64,000 bases of DNA from Spirochaetales bacterium (GCA_028282545.1 JANQHT010000161.1:1-64000); one strand, 5' to 3'; shown: positions 49,201-57,716, counted from the stretch's first letter. The notes: generated by a model from the sequence alone, not told the origin. Translations and numbers: made by a program.

Positions 49201-49536
49201 ATGACACCACAGGTGTACGGGACGAAAAAGTCGAACGCCACCCGGCGCGTGGAGCGTTACCTCAAGGAGAGGCGCATCGACTACCATTTTGTTGACCTAA
49301 CTCAGCGAGGTCCAAGCGCCGGCGAGTTGACGGCGATTGTACGAGCCGTCGGTGACGTAGACTCACTGATTGATACACAATCGCGAGAGTACCGGCGCCG
49401 GAACCTGGAACATCTCGATTTCGATCCGATTGAAGAGATCGAGTCGACGCCGGGGATTCTCCGGCAACCCATCGTCCGGACCGAGAAAGGCGTACGGGTG
49501 GACCCCGCCGACTCTGAACTATCGGAGATTCTCTAG
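49201..49536 (+). CDS. ArsC/Spx-like protein lacking the catalytic cysteine
   Basis: A 111-aa thioredoxin-fold protein of the ArsC/YffB/Spx group: VYGTKKSNATRRVERYLKER, then DYHFVDLTQRGPS, and the conserved cis-proline region GILRQPIVRT. Where active members have a cysteine (YGxxxC), this one has Ser11, and the protein contains no cysteine at all. It cannot work as a thiol reductase, so it may bind a partner, as Spx binds RNA polymerase. The mRNA appears leaderless. It is divergent from the NtrC-type gene. Confidence 0.8.
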   Translation: MTPQVYGTKKSNATRRVERYLKERRIDYHFVDLTQRGPSAGELTAIVRAVGDVDSLIDTQSREYRRRNLEHLDFDPIEEIESTPGILRQPIVRTEKGVRVDPADSELSEIL

Positions 49537-49539
49537 TCA

Positions 49540-49690
49540 GCAGGCTGCTGAAAAACCACCCGATATGTTCCGAGCAATCACCCTCCCCGCCGTGGGCCGT
49601 CCCTCGATTTCGCCTGAGCAGTTGTTGCGATCGGTGGTGCTACAGATCCTCTACTCGGTTCGCAGCGAGCGGATGCGAGAAGCAAATCCG
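49540..49690 (+). mobile_element. Remnant of an IS5-like insertion sequence
   Basis: After an end-like sequence CAGCAGGCTGCTGAAAAACC (49540-49559), an ATG at 49565 opens a frame reading AVGRPSISPEQLLRSVVLQI and LYSVRSERM. This is the N-terminal pattern of IS5-family transposases (GRPSIPPE-LL-A-LL--LYSIRSER). The following LFRWF region and the rest of the enzyme are missing. The piece lies between the ArsC-like gene and the end of an ABC permease gene. It is dead, with no second end recognised. Confidence 0.7.
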
Positions 49691-49704
49691 TCCGAAGCGG
49701 AACG

Positions 49705-50538
49705 TCAGCCTTTCAATGCGCCCTTGGTAAGGCCCTTGATGAAGTAGCGGGACAAGAGCAGGTAGAAAGTCATTACCGGCAGCGACGCCAGCGACAAGAC
49801 GGCGAACACCATGCCAAAGTTTGTCTCGAACTGCCCGAACAGCAGCGCAGTCGCCAGAGGAACGGGCCGAACTTCATTTGATCGGATCAGGATCAGCGGA
49901 AACCAGAAATCGTTCCAGACCGGGATGAAGTTGACTATGGCCACCGTTGCCAAAGCGGGCTGTGACAACGGCACGACAATCCTCCGAAAGATCATGTGTT
50001 CGTTGCAACCGTCGATACGCGCCGAGTGGCTCAACTCCTCGGGTATCATCCTGATGAAGTCGTAGAGGATAAACACGCCCAGGGGAATGCCCATCGCTAC
50101 AAACACGATGACGAGCGACCATATGGTGTCGAAGAGCGTCAGGCCGATCATCGTTTTCAATATCCCTATCGTCCCGAGCCTGATCGGGACGATGAGTCCG
50201 AGCACAAAATAGACGTAGATCGCCGTTTTTCCGCGGAATTCGTACTTGGCGAGTGCGTACGACGCCAGCGCCGACAGAAAGACGATGAGCGCCAGCGCGC
50301 ACAACGTTATCACGGTGCTGTTTTTGAAGTAGATACCGTAGTGGGCAACGGTGAACACCCGCAGATACCCGCCAAACTCAATCGGGTTCGGAAACGCAAA
50401 GGGGCGCGTGAATATCTGCCGGTTGTCCTTCAACGAAGTAATCAGCATCAGGTAGAGCGGGAAGAGAATCACCGCTGCGTAAAAGACCATGAGCCCGTAT
50501 GACACAAGACGCGCCCAACGGCGATGGATCGTGATCAT
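49705..50538 (-). CDS. Carbohydrate ABC transporter permease, MalG type
   Basis: A 277-aa membrane protein with six spans. The EAA loop that contacts the ATPase reads EELSHSARIDGCNEHMIFRR about 85 residues from the C-terminus. Start ATG overlaps the stop of the preceding permease (ATGA); the longer frame would overlap that gene. Last gene of the second importer operon. Substrate not inferable from sequence. Confidence 0.92.
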   Translation of the reverse strand: MITIHRRWARLVSYGLMVFYAAVILFPLYLMLITSLKDNRQIFTRPFAFPNPIEFGGYLRVFTVAHYGIYFKNSTVITLCALALIVFLSALASYALAKYEFRGKTAIYVYFVLGLIVPIRLGTIGILKTMIGLTLFDTIWSLVIVFVAMGIPLGVFILYDFIRMIPEELSHSARIDGCNEHMIFRRIVVPLSQPALATVAIVNFIPVWNDFWFPLILIRSNEVRPVPLATALLFGQFETNFGMVFAVLSLASLPVMTFYLLLSRYFIKGLTKGALKG

Positions 50539-51455
50539 GAGAGTTTCGACCTCCTCCGATTGAAGAAGATCAGGAAGAGGCCAACTCCAACAAAGACAAA
50601 GACGAACATGATCGTTGCGACGGCGGCACCCATTCCCATACCCCATCCGCCCCGTTCGGGCGAAGAGAATGCCGTTCGGTAAAAGAGCGAACCGAAGATA
50701 TCGGTGCTGTACCCGGGGTTCCCCATCGACGTGGACATCGCGTAGATGATGTCGAACTGGGTGAAATCACCAACGAATATCAGAATCGTAACGATGCCGA
50801 CGACGGGAAGGATCGATGGGAGAATGATGTGCCAGATCTCGGAGAAAAACCCGGCACCGTCGATTCGCGCTGCCTCCAGCATCTCGTCGTCTATGGCATC
50901 GATACCGGCGGTGTAGAAGATGATCGACTCACCGAAAAACTGCCAGCTGACCACCATACTGACGATCGGCAGGGCGGTAAGGCGATCGCCGAGCCACGGG
51001 CGAATAAGCGATTCGAGCCCGAGGACGCGAAGAATCTGGTCGAAAACGCCCCAGACCGGGTTGAAAATCATCGAAAAAAGGAACCCCACAACCAGGACCG
51101 AGAGCGTGGTGGGGATAAAGCTGAGTTTCCGTAGAAAGGCCGAGAAGCGAAGGCCCCGGGTTAGCAGGACCGCCATCAGGAAACCGAGTATGTTCTGGTA
51201 CAACGTCACCATCACAAAAAACTTGATGTTGTTAAAAAACGCGTTCCAGAAGCGTTCGTTGAACGGATACTCCGCAAACAGTTTGATGTAGTTGTCGAAT
51301 CCGACGAACTCATTCGGAATGAGACCGTCGCCGCTGAAAAAACTCAGCCGCATGGAGTTGATGATCGGGACGAGCATAAACGCCGTATACACGACCAGCG
51401 CGGGCAGAATGTACCAGACGAGAAACCAACGCCGTTTTCCTTCTTGCCTCAACAC
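50535..51455 (-). CDS. Carbohydrate ABC transporter permease, MalF type
   Basis: A 306-aa membrane protein with six spans. The N-terminal segment WYILPALVVYTAFMLVPIIN is typical, and the EAA loop reads DDEMLEAARIDGAGFFSEIW. GTG start with GGAGAGG upstream. It pairs with the MalG-type protein. A stem-loop separates it from the binding-protein gene. No ATPase gene is in the operon. Confidence 0.92.
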   Translation of the reverse strand: MLRQEGKRRWFLVWYILPALVVYTAFMLVPIINSMRLSFFSGDGLIPNEFVGFDNYIKLFAEYPFNERFWNAFFNNIKFFVMVTLYQNILGFLMAVLLTRGLRFSAFLRKLSFIPTTLSVLVVGFLFSMIFNPVWGVFDQILRVLGLESLIRPWLGDRLTALPIVSMVVSWQFFGESIIFYTAGIDAIDDEMLEAARIDGAGFFSEIWHIILPSILPVVGIVTILIFVGDFTQFDIIYAMSTSMGNPGYSTDIFGSLFYRTAFSSPERGGWGMGMGAAVATIMFVFVFVGVGLFLIFFNRRRSKLS

Positions 51456-51497
51456 GATCGGTCGCCTCTCCCCGTAAATTTGCTCAGGTAGATGAAC

Positions 51498-51521
51498 GCC
51501 CCGGATCGTTGGATCCGGGGC
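51498..51521 (-). terminator. Strong stem-loop between binding-protein and permease genes
   Basis: A perfect 10-bp stem (GCCCCGGATC with its complement) closes a 4-nt loop in the 90-bp gap after the binding-protein gene. No U-run follows, so mRNA protection or partial attenuation is more likely than full termination. It matches the layout of 181-201. Confidence 0.6.
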
Positions 51522-51545
51522 GCGATTGGGATCAGATCAACCACC

Positions 51546-52811
51546 CTATGGTCGATACCACGTATCCAGCCCGCGTTGCACGTGGGCGGCCGCTTCGGCC
51601 GGAGTCTTTATGCCGTTGTACATGTCGATGAGTGCTTCCCACATAAGCGTGTTACCGCTCGGAGACTGGGCGCTCATCTTTTCCCAAACGGTCCGAACGG
51701 TGACGTCCGCACCTTCGACCGCCGCAATCATGTCGTTCGCCAGCGAGTTGGAGAGCGAATATGAACCGGGCGTGTAGGCGAAGAATCCAGGGAGCTCTTC
51801 CATGAAGAGTTGTGCAAACTCCGGTGACGATGCCCACTCGATATAGCGCTTGGCGGCATCGAGGTTCTCCGACTCGGCGTTGATGCCGATGCCGGCGTCC
51901 ACGTGGAAACAGTAGCTGAGCCGGTCGCCCCGGTTTTCGACCGGCGGCGGGAAAAACCCGATCTCGCTCTGTCCGCTTCCAAGATCTTCGAAGATTCCGA
52001 TCTCCCAACTCCCGCCGATGAACATAGCCGCCTGCCCGGTACCGAACATCTGCTGCATGCTGACGTAGTCGATCGCTTCGTATCCTGCCGGGAAGAAGGG
52101 CTGCAGCTCGTTGAGCGTCTCAAACGCACGGACAAACTGCGGATCGGTCAGTTTTACCGCTCCGGCCATGAGGTCCTGTCGAGCCTGTTCACCACCGTAG
52201 AAGTTGGCTCCCAATCCGCTGAAGATGACCTCGTAGAGCGGCCAGCCTTCCTTGGTCCCTTGCGCGAATACCGTCTCGCCGTTTGCGTCGAGCCTCTCAC
52301 AGACCGAAATAAACTCATCCCACGTTTCCGGAACTTCGAGGCCGTACTTGTCGAATATCGCCTTCTGATAGTAGACGCCGTGCGTAACGCCGACGAACGG
52401 AACCGCGTACAGATCGTCTTCGGGGCTAGACCAAGCTCCTCGCGCGGAGCCCGGAAAATCGGCGAGCGCCGGCACCACGTCGTTGAGGGGAAGGAGTATC
52501 CCTGTGTCCCAAATCTGCAATCCCGCGTCGTAGGAGCGCAAGAAGACGATATCGGCGGCGACGCCGGTCTCGAGCGACGACTTGAGTTGAGCGTCGTATT
52601 CCGTGTCCTTGATCGGTTGAAACTCGACGACGATGTCGGGGTTCTCATCCATGAAGACCTGATTGATACGGTTCATCCGTTCGATGTCTTCCGTTCGCCA
52701 GCTTGTGAAGACGAGCTTGGTCGTCCCTTCGGCCTCTCTTCCGCCGCCAGCCATCGAGATCCCCGCGACCAGAGTCAGAAGAACCAGCGCCAATACTGCC
52801 GTTTTTCGCAT
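51546..52811 (-). CDS. Extracellular sugar-binding protein, family 1 (second ABC importer)
   Basis: A 421-aa exported protein: signal peptide ending SMAGGGREAE without a lipobox cysteine, then the SBP_bac_1 fold (VVEFQPIKDTEYDAQLKSSL; ADIVFLRSYD; GVTHGVYYQKAIFDKYGLEV; VSMQQMFGTGQAAMFIGGSW). ATG behind CGAGGAGGATGGT. It is preceded by a two-component system on the same strand, a common arrangement for ligand-induced sugar uptake. A near-perfect 17-bp palindrome (52873-52889) 62 bp upstream could be the regulator's target. It is only distantly like the first importer's binding protein. Confidence 0.92.
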   Translation of the reverse strand: MRKTAVLALVLLTLVAGISMAGGGREAEGTTKLVFTSWRTEDIERMNRINQVFMDENPDIVVEFQPIKDTEYDAQLKSSLETGVAADIVFLRSYDAGLQIWDTGILLPLNDVVPALADFPGSARGAWSSPEDDLYAVPFVGVTHGVYYQKAIFDKYGLEVPETWDEFISVCERLDANGETVFAQGTKEGWPLYEVIFSGLGANFYGGEQARQDLMAGAVKLTDPQFVRAFETLNELQPFFPAGYEAIDYVSMQQMFGTGQAAMFIGGSWEIGIFEDLGSGQSEIGFFPPPVENRGDRLSYCFHVDAGIGINAESENLDAAKRYIEWASSPEFAQLFMEELPGFFAYTPGSYSLSNSLANDMIAAVEGADVTVRTVWEKMSAQSPSGNTLMWEALIDMYNGIKTPAEAAAHVQRGLDTWYRP

Positions 52812-52872
52812 ACCATCCTCCTCGTTCGATGTGCGTTGTTGGATTCATTTTGAACGGTTAGCCGTCCCGCGC

Positions 52873-52889
52873 CAGTTACCGCGGTACTG
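52873..52889 (-). promoter_or_regulatory. Candidate operator upstream of the second importer
   Basis: CAGTTACCGCGGTACTG is a palindrome with one offset base. It lies in the 110-bp gap between the response-regulator gene and the binding-protein gene. NarL-type regulators bind such short inverted repeats. Support is positional only. Confidence 0.35.
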
Positions 52890-52894
52890 AAAAG

Positions 52895-52913
52895 GGTACC
52901 GGATTTCGGTACC
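52895..52913 (-). terminator. Hairpin after the NarL-type regulator gene
   Basis: GGTACCG and CGGTACC form a 7-bp stem with a 5-nt loop. On the minus strand CTTTTC follows. It is a weak intrinsic terminator between the regulator and the ABC operon. Confidence 0.45.
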
Positions 52914-52921
52914 GGTTGCCG

Positions 52922-53596
52922 TTACAGAAGCCTGAGGTCCACACCAAGGTCCTGCACCAGTTTGACCGCGTCCATTCGGTCTTTTGTACCGAGTTTGTCG
53001 TAGATCTGACTCACGTAGTTTTTGACCGTTTGGAGCGCGAGGTTCAAACGGGCCGCGATTTCGTGGTTGTCGAGGCCGGTGGCCATCAACTGAAGGATCT
53101 CCTTTTCGCGGTGAGTCAGGAACCGAAGCCAATCGGGGCGCTCGTCGGGGCGCAACTCGCGGACGGCATCACTCCGGTAGTGAGCGACCAGGTTGGGCAC
53201 GAGATCCGGAGATATCTGAACGACGCCCCTACTTGCCGCGACTATCGTAGCGATCAGGTCTTCGATCGGAGTGTTCTTCAGAACGTAGCCAACAGCTCCG
53301 TGTTCGAGAGACCGGTAGACAAAGGTGTCGTCCTGAAACGTTGTGAGCATCACGATCCGCGTTGTCGGTTTCTCGGTCATGATGCGGCGTGTCGCTTCAA
53401 CACCGTTCATTTCCGGCATGCGAACGTCCATGAGCACGACGTCAACGTCGTGCTCGGCAACCCATGCAACCGCTTCGCGGCCGTTCTCGACGACGCCGAT
53501 GACGGTGAGTTCTTCTGCGCGTGAATCGAGAACCGTTTTCAGACTCTCTGCGAAGAGTGCCTGGTCATCCGCGATCAAGATACGAATCCGTTTCAC
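52922..53596 (-). CDS. NarL/LuxR-type response regulator
   Basis: A 224-aa regulator. Receiver domain (residues 1-120; ILIADDQALF, phospho-aspartate in VVLMDVRMPEMNG, VLKNTP) and C-terminal LuxR HTH (LTHREKEILQLMATGLDNHE, then IAARLNLALQTVKNYVSQIYDKLG with a break after T). GTG start overlapping the kinase stop (GTGA); the longer frame would run inside the kinase gene. It is the partner of the next kinase and probably controls the adjacent importer. Confidence 0.93.
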   Translation of the reverse strand: MKRIRILIADDQALFAESLKTVLDSRAEELTVIGVVENGREAVAWVAEHDVDVVLMDVRMPEMNGVEATRRIMTEKPTTRIVMLTTFQDDTFVYRSLEHGAVGYVLKNTPIEDLIATIVAASRGVVQISPDLVPNLVAHYRSDAVRELRPDERPDWLRFLTHREKEILQLMATGLDNHEIAARLNLALQTVKNYVSQIYDKLGTKDRMDAVKLVQDLGVDLRLL

Positions 53597-54825
53597 CTGG
53601 TCACCTCGTTCCCGTTCAGAGGGAGACGCGCCGTCACAAGGAAACCGTTGCGCATCGTCTGCGTTGTCACCGAACCGCCGAACGCATCCAGTCGCTCCTT
53701 CATCCCGGAGATCCCGATGCCCTCGATTATCTGGTCCGCGCCCACACCGTTGTCCGCGATGCTCGCCACGAGGGCGTCGCCTTCCCGACGAAAGGCGATA
53801 CGAATTTCGGTTGCGTTTCCGTGAGAGAGTGCGTTGCTCATTCCCTCCTGTACAAACCGGTACAGCGCGCTCTCCTCCGGAGACGCCATGTGCCACGGGA
53901 TTTCACCCCAGTGAACGGATACGACAACCCCGGTCGTAGACGAAAAAAGATCGATGATCGCCTTGAGGCCGGGTACGCCGGCCGGTATCTCAGTCTCGTG
54001 GCCCCGCAGAAGGTACAGTGCATCCCGCACTTCGCCGTAGCCGCTGTTTACGATCTGCAGCGCGTTCTCCAGTTGGATCTCAAGTTTCATCGGCGAGTTG
54101 GCGATCATATCCTTGCCCGCTTCGAGCATCATCCGTAAGGTCGTCATCGTATACCCGACGACGTCGTGGATCTCGCGCGTGATCGCGAGGCGCTCGCCTT
54201 TCCTGGCACTCTCTTCGGCGTTGGTTGCGTACTTCTGGAAGGCGTAGTTGGCGTTCGTCAATTTGACGATGTTCATCTTGAGGTTGTTCACGAGTAGTTC
54301 CTGCTCGCCGAATCGATCGATGAGAAAACGAAGCGAGGTCACGAGTGCGATGACTGCCAACCCAAAGAGCGAGATGACAACGATCTCGCGCGCGGGAGCG
54401 GGAGGAACCTGTACGCCCCAGGCCGTCACGAGTCGATTCGAACACAGCATCACCGCCTCAAGCGGCAACGCGATCGCAAGAAGGACGGTCGGCGTGGCAA
54501 AGACCCCCAACTGGAAGACGAGTGGTATAAACCAAAAGAGCCGTCCCCATACGAACGTTTCCGACAGGAACGACGCGAGGAGGAGGAGGACAACCTCGAT
54601 CGTGAACGCCGCCCACCTGACCGGTTCGGCCCGGATTCCATGGACGACTCCGGCGCAACCGACAGCCGCGAGGGCGGAAATCGTCACTTGGTGCGCGCCG
54701 CGGACCGGAAAGGGGAGTCCCGTGATCACGCGACGGTAGATGATCAAACCGACGGCCAACAACACGACGGAAAAGGCAAGCGACAGCACTCTGTACGACT
54801 CGTTCAACCGCCGCCAGCTCGTCAT
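53593..54825 (-). CDS. Sensor histidine kinase, HisKA_3 (NarX/DesK-like)
   Basis: A 410-aa membrane kinase with about six hydrophobic helices (residues 10-185) and almost no periplasmic loops, then the HisKA_3 region (LAITREIHDVVGYTMTTLRM) and an ATPase domain (YRFVQEGMSNALSHG; DNGVGADQIIEGIGISGMKE). The ATG at 54825 is preferred because TATACT ends 6 nt before it, suggesting a leaderless transcript. A GTG at 54870 would add 15 residues. The multi-span sensor resembles kinases that sense membrane state or work with a transporter. Confidence 0.9.
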   Translation of the reverse strand: MTSWRRLNESYRVLSLAFSVVLLAVGLIIYRRVITGLPFPVRGAHQVTISALAAVGCAGVVHGIRAEPVRWAAFTIEVVLLLLASFLSETFVWGRLFWFIPLVFQLGVFATPTVLLAIALPLEAVMLCSNRLVTAWGVQVPPAPAREIVVISLFGLAVIALVTSLRFLIDRFGEQELLVNNLKMNIVKLTNANYAFQKYATNAEESARKGERLAITREIHDVVGYTMTTLRMMLEAGKDMIANSPMKLEIQLENALQIVNSGYGEVRDALYLLRGHETEIPAGVPGLKAIIDLFSSTTGVVVSVHWGEIPWHMASPEESALYRFVQEGMSNALSHGNATEIRIAFRREGDALVASIADNGVGADQIIEGIGISGMKERLDAFGGSVTTQTMRNGFLVTARLPLNGNEVTR

Positions 54826-54827
54826 CG

Positions 54828-55109
54828 CTGGAGTATACCACGCACCCCGAGGCGGAGTTCGTCGCTTCACTCGATCGGATCAACGCGAGGTTTTCTCCGA
54901 CGCTTCAACGCCTTGTAAACGAAATCGAGGGACCGGACCCGAACGGCACGCTGTACGGCTTGATGAGGCAATTTGCCCAGTCGAAAGTGGGCAAACGCGA
55001 GCTTGCGACGTTGTTTCGCGATTTGTCGTCCGGTGTTCGGCAGCAGTGGCGCCGGGGTGCAATCGCACCAGCTATCGGACGTGACCGGATCCTACCGGTT
55101 TCCAGTTGA
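54828..55109 (+). other. Unassigned open frame with coding character but no standard start
   Basis: A frame of 93 codons ending at TGA 55107-55109. It reads LEYTTHPEAEFVASLDRINA, then RFSPTLQRLVNEIEGPDPNG, LYGLMRQFAQSKVGKRELAT and LFRDLSSGVRQQW. Third codon positions are GC-rich as in real genes, and the composition is that of a helical soluble protein. There is no ATG, GTG or TTG at its beginning; only a CTG (54828) is available and no ribosome site. It is either a small gene with an unusual start or the 3' remnant of a lost gene. It fills most of the gap between the kinase and SDR genes. I do not recognise the family. Confidence 0.4.
54832..54837 (-). promoter_or_regulatory. -10 box six bases before the ATG of the kinase gene
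   Basis: On the minus strand TATACT is followed by CCAGCG and the ATG at 54825, the same layout as at 49188-49193. Confidence 0.45.
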
Positions 55110-55136
55110 CACAGAAAGATGATATCGGATATCCTA
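55106..55136 (+). promoter_or_regulatory. Promoter with GGATATCC palindrome for the SDR-transketolase operon
   Basis: TTGACA (55106-55111), 18 bp and TATCCT (55130-55135) form the promoter. The -10 box lies inside GGATATCCTA (55127-55136), a sequence also found at 62460-62469 in the FCD regulator region. Binding there would block RNA polymerase. Confidence 0.65.
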
Positions 55137-55178
55137 CATTTGACGCAAGGGCGTCGATGCATTTGAACGGAGGGCATC

Positions 55179-55940
55179 GTGTTCGAATTACATAACAGAG
55201 CGGCGATTGTAACCGGAGCCGGGTCGCCACGTGGTATCGGCCGGTCAATAGCATTGGCACTTGCATCTCAAGGAGCCAGGGTTGCGGTTTGCGACCTGGA
55301 TTCCGACGGGACATCCGCTGTCGCAAGCGAAATCGAAGCAGACGGGGGCCATGCCCTCGGGTTCCAGGTCGATGTCACCGACCCGAGTTCGATCGAGCGC
55401 GTCATCCAGGCAACCGTCGATGCTTGGGGACGGATCGACATCCTGGTGAACAACGCGGGGATTACGCAACCGGTCCGTGTTGAAAACATGTCACTCGATG
55501 ATTGGAACCGCATATTTGCCGTCAACGCAACTGGTACATTCCTGTTTTCGAAAGCGGTGATCCCAGCAATGGCCGCAAACAACTACGGACGCATCGTCAA
55601 CATGAGTTCAGTATCGGGCAAGCGTGGGGGCGGTGTCTTTGGTGGTGCCCATTATTCCGGCGCCAAAGCGGCGATTCTCGGATTCGGGAAGGCGCTTGCA
55701 CGGGAGGTCGCAGCGGCGGGAATCACGGTAAATGCTGTCGCACCGGGACTGGTACTGACGGACATTCGTGGCGGTGTGGAATCGGAAGGCAATCAACGCG
55801 AAATGACGGCCGATATTCCCGTTGCCAGAATGGCAACTCCGGAAGAGGTAGGTGCGCTTGTCTGTTTTCTCGCTTCCGAAGAGGCGGGATACATCACAGG
55901 AGAAGAGGTGGACATTAATGGCGGCGCACACATCGACTGA
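55179..55940 (+). CDS. Short-chain dehydrogenase/reductase (KduD/FabG-like)
   Basis: A 253-aa classical SDR. Cofactor motif TGAGSPRGIGRS (residues 12-23), DILVNNAG, catalytic serine in NMSSVSG, YSGAK with the catalytic Tyr/Lys pair, and a C-terminal VDINGGAHI. It should oxidise or reduce a secondary alcohol of a sugar acid or polyol with NAD(P). GTG start behind GGAGGGCATC. First gene of an operon with a split transketolase; oxidation of the substrate to a 2-keto compound would create a transketolase substrate. Exact substrate unknown. Confidence 0.9.
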   Translation: MFELHNRAAIVTGAGSPRGIGRSIALALASQGARVAVCDLDSDGTSAVASEIEADGGHALGFQVDVTDPSSIERVIQATVDAWGRIDILVNNAGITQPVRVENMSLDDWNRIFAVNATGTFLFSKAVIPAMAANNYGRIVNMSSVSGKRGGGVFGGAHYSGAKAAILGFGKALAREVAAAGITVNAVAPGLVLTDIRGGVESEGNQREMTADIPVARMATPEEVGALVCFLASEEAGYITGEEVDINGGAHID

Positions 55941-56769
55941 TACCAAACTGGTCACAGACCTATCGCAAAAGGCAAGGGAAATTCGCCTAAACGTGCTCGA
56001 TATGGTTTACACCGTTCAATCTGGGCATATTGGCGGCTCCTTCTCGGAAGCGGAATTGATTGCCGCGCTCTATTTTCACATTCTTCGTCTCCGCCCGGAC
56101 AACCCCAAGTGGCCCGATCGGGACCGCTTTATCCTTTCGAAAGGGCACGCGTGTCCCGCACTTTATGCAGCGCTCGCAATGCGAGGGTTTTACGCACTCG
56201 ATGAACTCAAGACACTCCGACAGTTCGGGAGCATCCTCCAAGGGCATCCGGTAATCAAAACGCCCGGCATTGACATGACCACCGGTTCCCTCGGTATCGG
56301 GATGGCAATAGCGGTGGGTATGGCAATCGATGCAAAACGAATCTCACGCAAGGGGTTTGATGTTTTCACGCTGCTTGGTGATGGCGAGATCAACGAAGGT
56401 GTCGTGTGGGAGGCCGCGCAAACGGCCAACAAGTACGCACTCGACAACCTGGTCGCTATCGTTGATAGAAACAGAATCCAGAATGACGGTTTCTCGGACG
56501 ACATAATGCCGGTTGAACCGATAGACAAGAAGTTCGAAGCCTTTGGGTGGCACGTGTTGAAGATCGACGGGCACGACATGGGGGAGGTGGTTGGAGCGCT
56601 TGAATCGGCTCGGGACTTCCGCGGAAAGCCGGTATGCATCGTTGCGTACACAACCAAGGGCAAGGGCGTTTCGTTCATGGAGGACGATCACTACTGGCAC
56701 GGGAAAGCCCCGTCCGAAGAGCAGTATGCCCGCGCCCGCTCAGAGTTGATGAAAGGAGCAATCCAATGA
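55918..56769 (+). CDS. Transketolase, N-terminal subunit (second copy)
   Basis: A 283-aa ThDP-binding subunit with QSGHIGGSFS, SKGHACPALYAAL, MTTGSLGIGM and GDGEINEGVVWEAAQTANKY, then AIVDRNRIQNDG. The ATG is chosen because the SDR gene overlaps the longer frame; the overlap is then 23 bp. It belongs to a catabolic operon under the FCD-type palindrome. Compare with 27635-28501: the catalytic histidines are kept, the donor-site loop differs (STGSLGQG versus TTGSLGIG). Confidence 0.9.
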   Translation: MAAHTSTDTKLVTDLSQKAREIRLNVLDMVYTVQSGHIGGSFSEAELIAALYFHILRLRPDNPKWPDRDRFILSKGHACPALYAALAMRGFYALDELKTLRQFGSILQGHPVIKTPGIDMTTGSLGIGMAIAVGMAIDAKRISRKGFDVFTLLGDGEINEGVVWEAAQTANKYALDNLVAIVDRNRIQNDGFSDDIMPVEPIDKKFEAFGWHVLKIDGHDMGEVVGALESARDFRGKPVCIVAYTTKGKGVSFMEDDHYWHGKAPSEEQYARARSELMKGAIQ

Positions 56770-57716
56770 CCCTGACAAAGGCACCCAGCCCTACTCGGCG
56801 GGCATTCAGCGAATGTCTCGTTGATCTGGGCGATCAAGACAAGGAATTTGTCGTCTTTGAAACCGATATCGGATACTCCACGTACACCCACCTTTTTGGT
56901 GACAGGTATCCCGAGCGCTATTTCAACGTCGGGATTGCGGAACTCGGGATGTTTGCCCAGGCAGCCGGCGTTGCTGCATCGGGAAGAACTGTGTTCTGTG
57001 GCGGCTACGGTGTTTTCATCACGATGCGAGCCATCGAGGTGATCCGGTCCTTTGTCTGTTATCCAAACCTGAACGTCAAAATCCTTTCGTCCCACGGCGG
57101 GGTGACCGCCGCCATAGACGGCGTAACCCACCAAGCGACGGAAGACATCGCCACGATGGCCACCCTCCCCAACATGACGGTCATGTGCCCATGCGATTCT
57201 CGTTCGGCACGGGTGGTCGCAAATCTCGCTCTGACGACTCCAGGACCCGTATTTGTACGCCTCATGCGTGACGCGCTGTACGACATCTACGACGAGAACG
57301 ACGATTTCGTTGTAGGCGGCAGCAAGACGATTCGAGCCGGCCACGACGTCACGCTTATTTCGTACGGCGACATCGTATTCCAGGCGCTTGCAGCCGCGGA
57401 TTCACTCGCCGCCGACGGTGTCGAAGCAGAGGTCATCGATCTCTACTCAATCAAACCGTACGATCGCGACGCGGTTCTCGAATCGGTTCGCCGCACCGGC
57501 GCACTCGTCGTGGCAGAAAACCACCAGGCCAAAAACGGAATCGGATACGAGCTGGCTGCCCTTCTCATGAAGGAAGACCTACACGTGCCGTTCGAGGGCC
57601 TGGGCCTCCAGGATACGTTTGCTGAGAGCGGTGCGTACAACAAGATTCTCGACAAGTACGGCATTTCTGCTACGGCAATCAGAAGCGCGGTACAAAACGT
57701 ACTGGATCGAAAGTAG
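56766..57716 (+). CDS. Transketolase, C-terminal subunit (second copy)
   Basis: A 316-aa subunit: pyrimidine domain with the activating glutamate in NVGIAELGMFAQAAG, then VIDLYSIKPYDRDAV and VVAENHQAKNGIG in the C-terminal domain. The ATG overlaps the N-subunit stop (ATGA) and is preceded by AAAGGAGCAA. A strong intrinsic terminator follows 31 bp after the stop, so the operon has three genes: SDR, tkN, tkC. Confidence 0.92.
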   Translation: MTLTKAPSPTRRAFSECLVDLGDQDKEFVVFETDIGYSTYTHLFGDRYPERYFNVGIAELGMFAQAAGVAASGRTVFCGGYGVFITMRAIEVIRSFVCYPNLNVKILSSHGGVTAAIDGVTHQATEDIATMATLPNMTVMCPCDSRSARVVANLALTTPGPVFVRLMRDALYDIYDENDDFVVGGSKTIRAGHDVTLISYGDIVFQALAAADSLAADGVEAEVIDLYSIKPYDRDAVLESVRRTGALVVAENHQAKNGIGYELAALLMKEDLHVPFEGLGLQDTFAESGAYNKILDKYGISATAIRSAVQNVLDRK

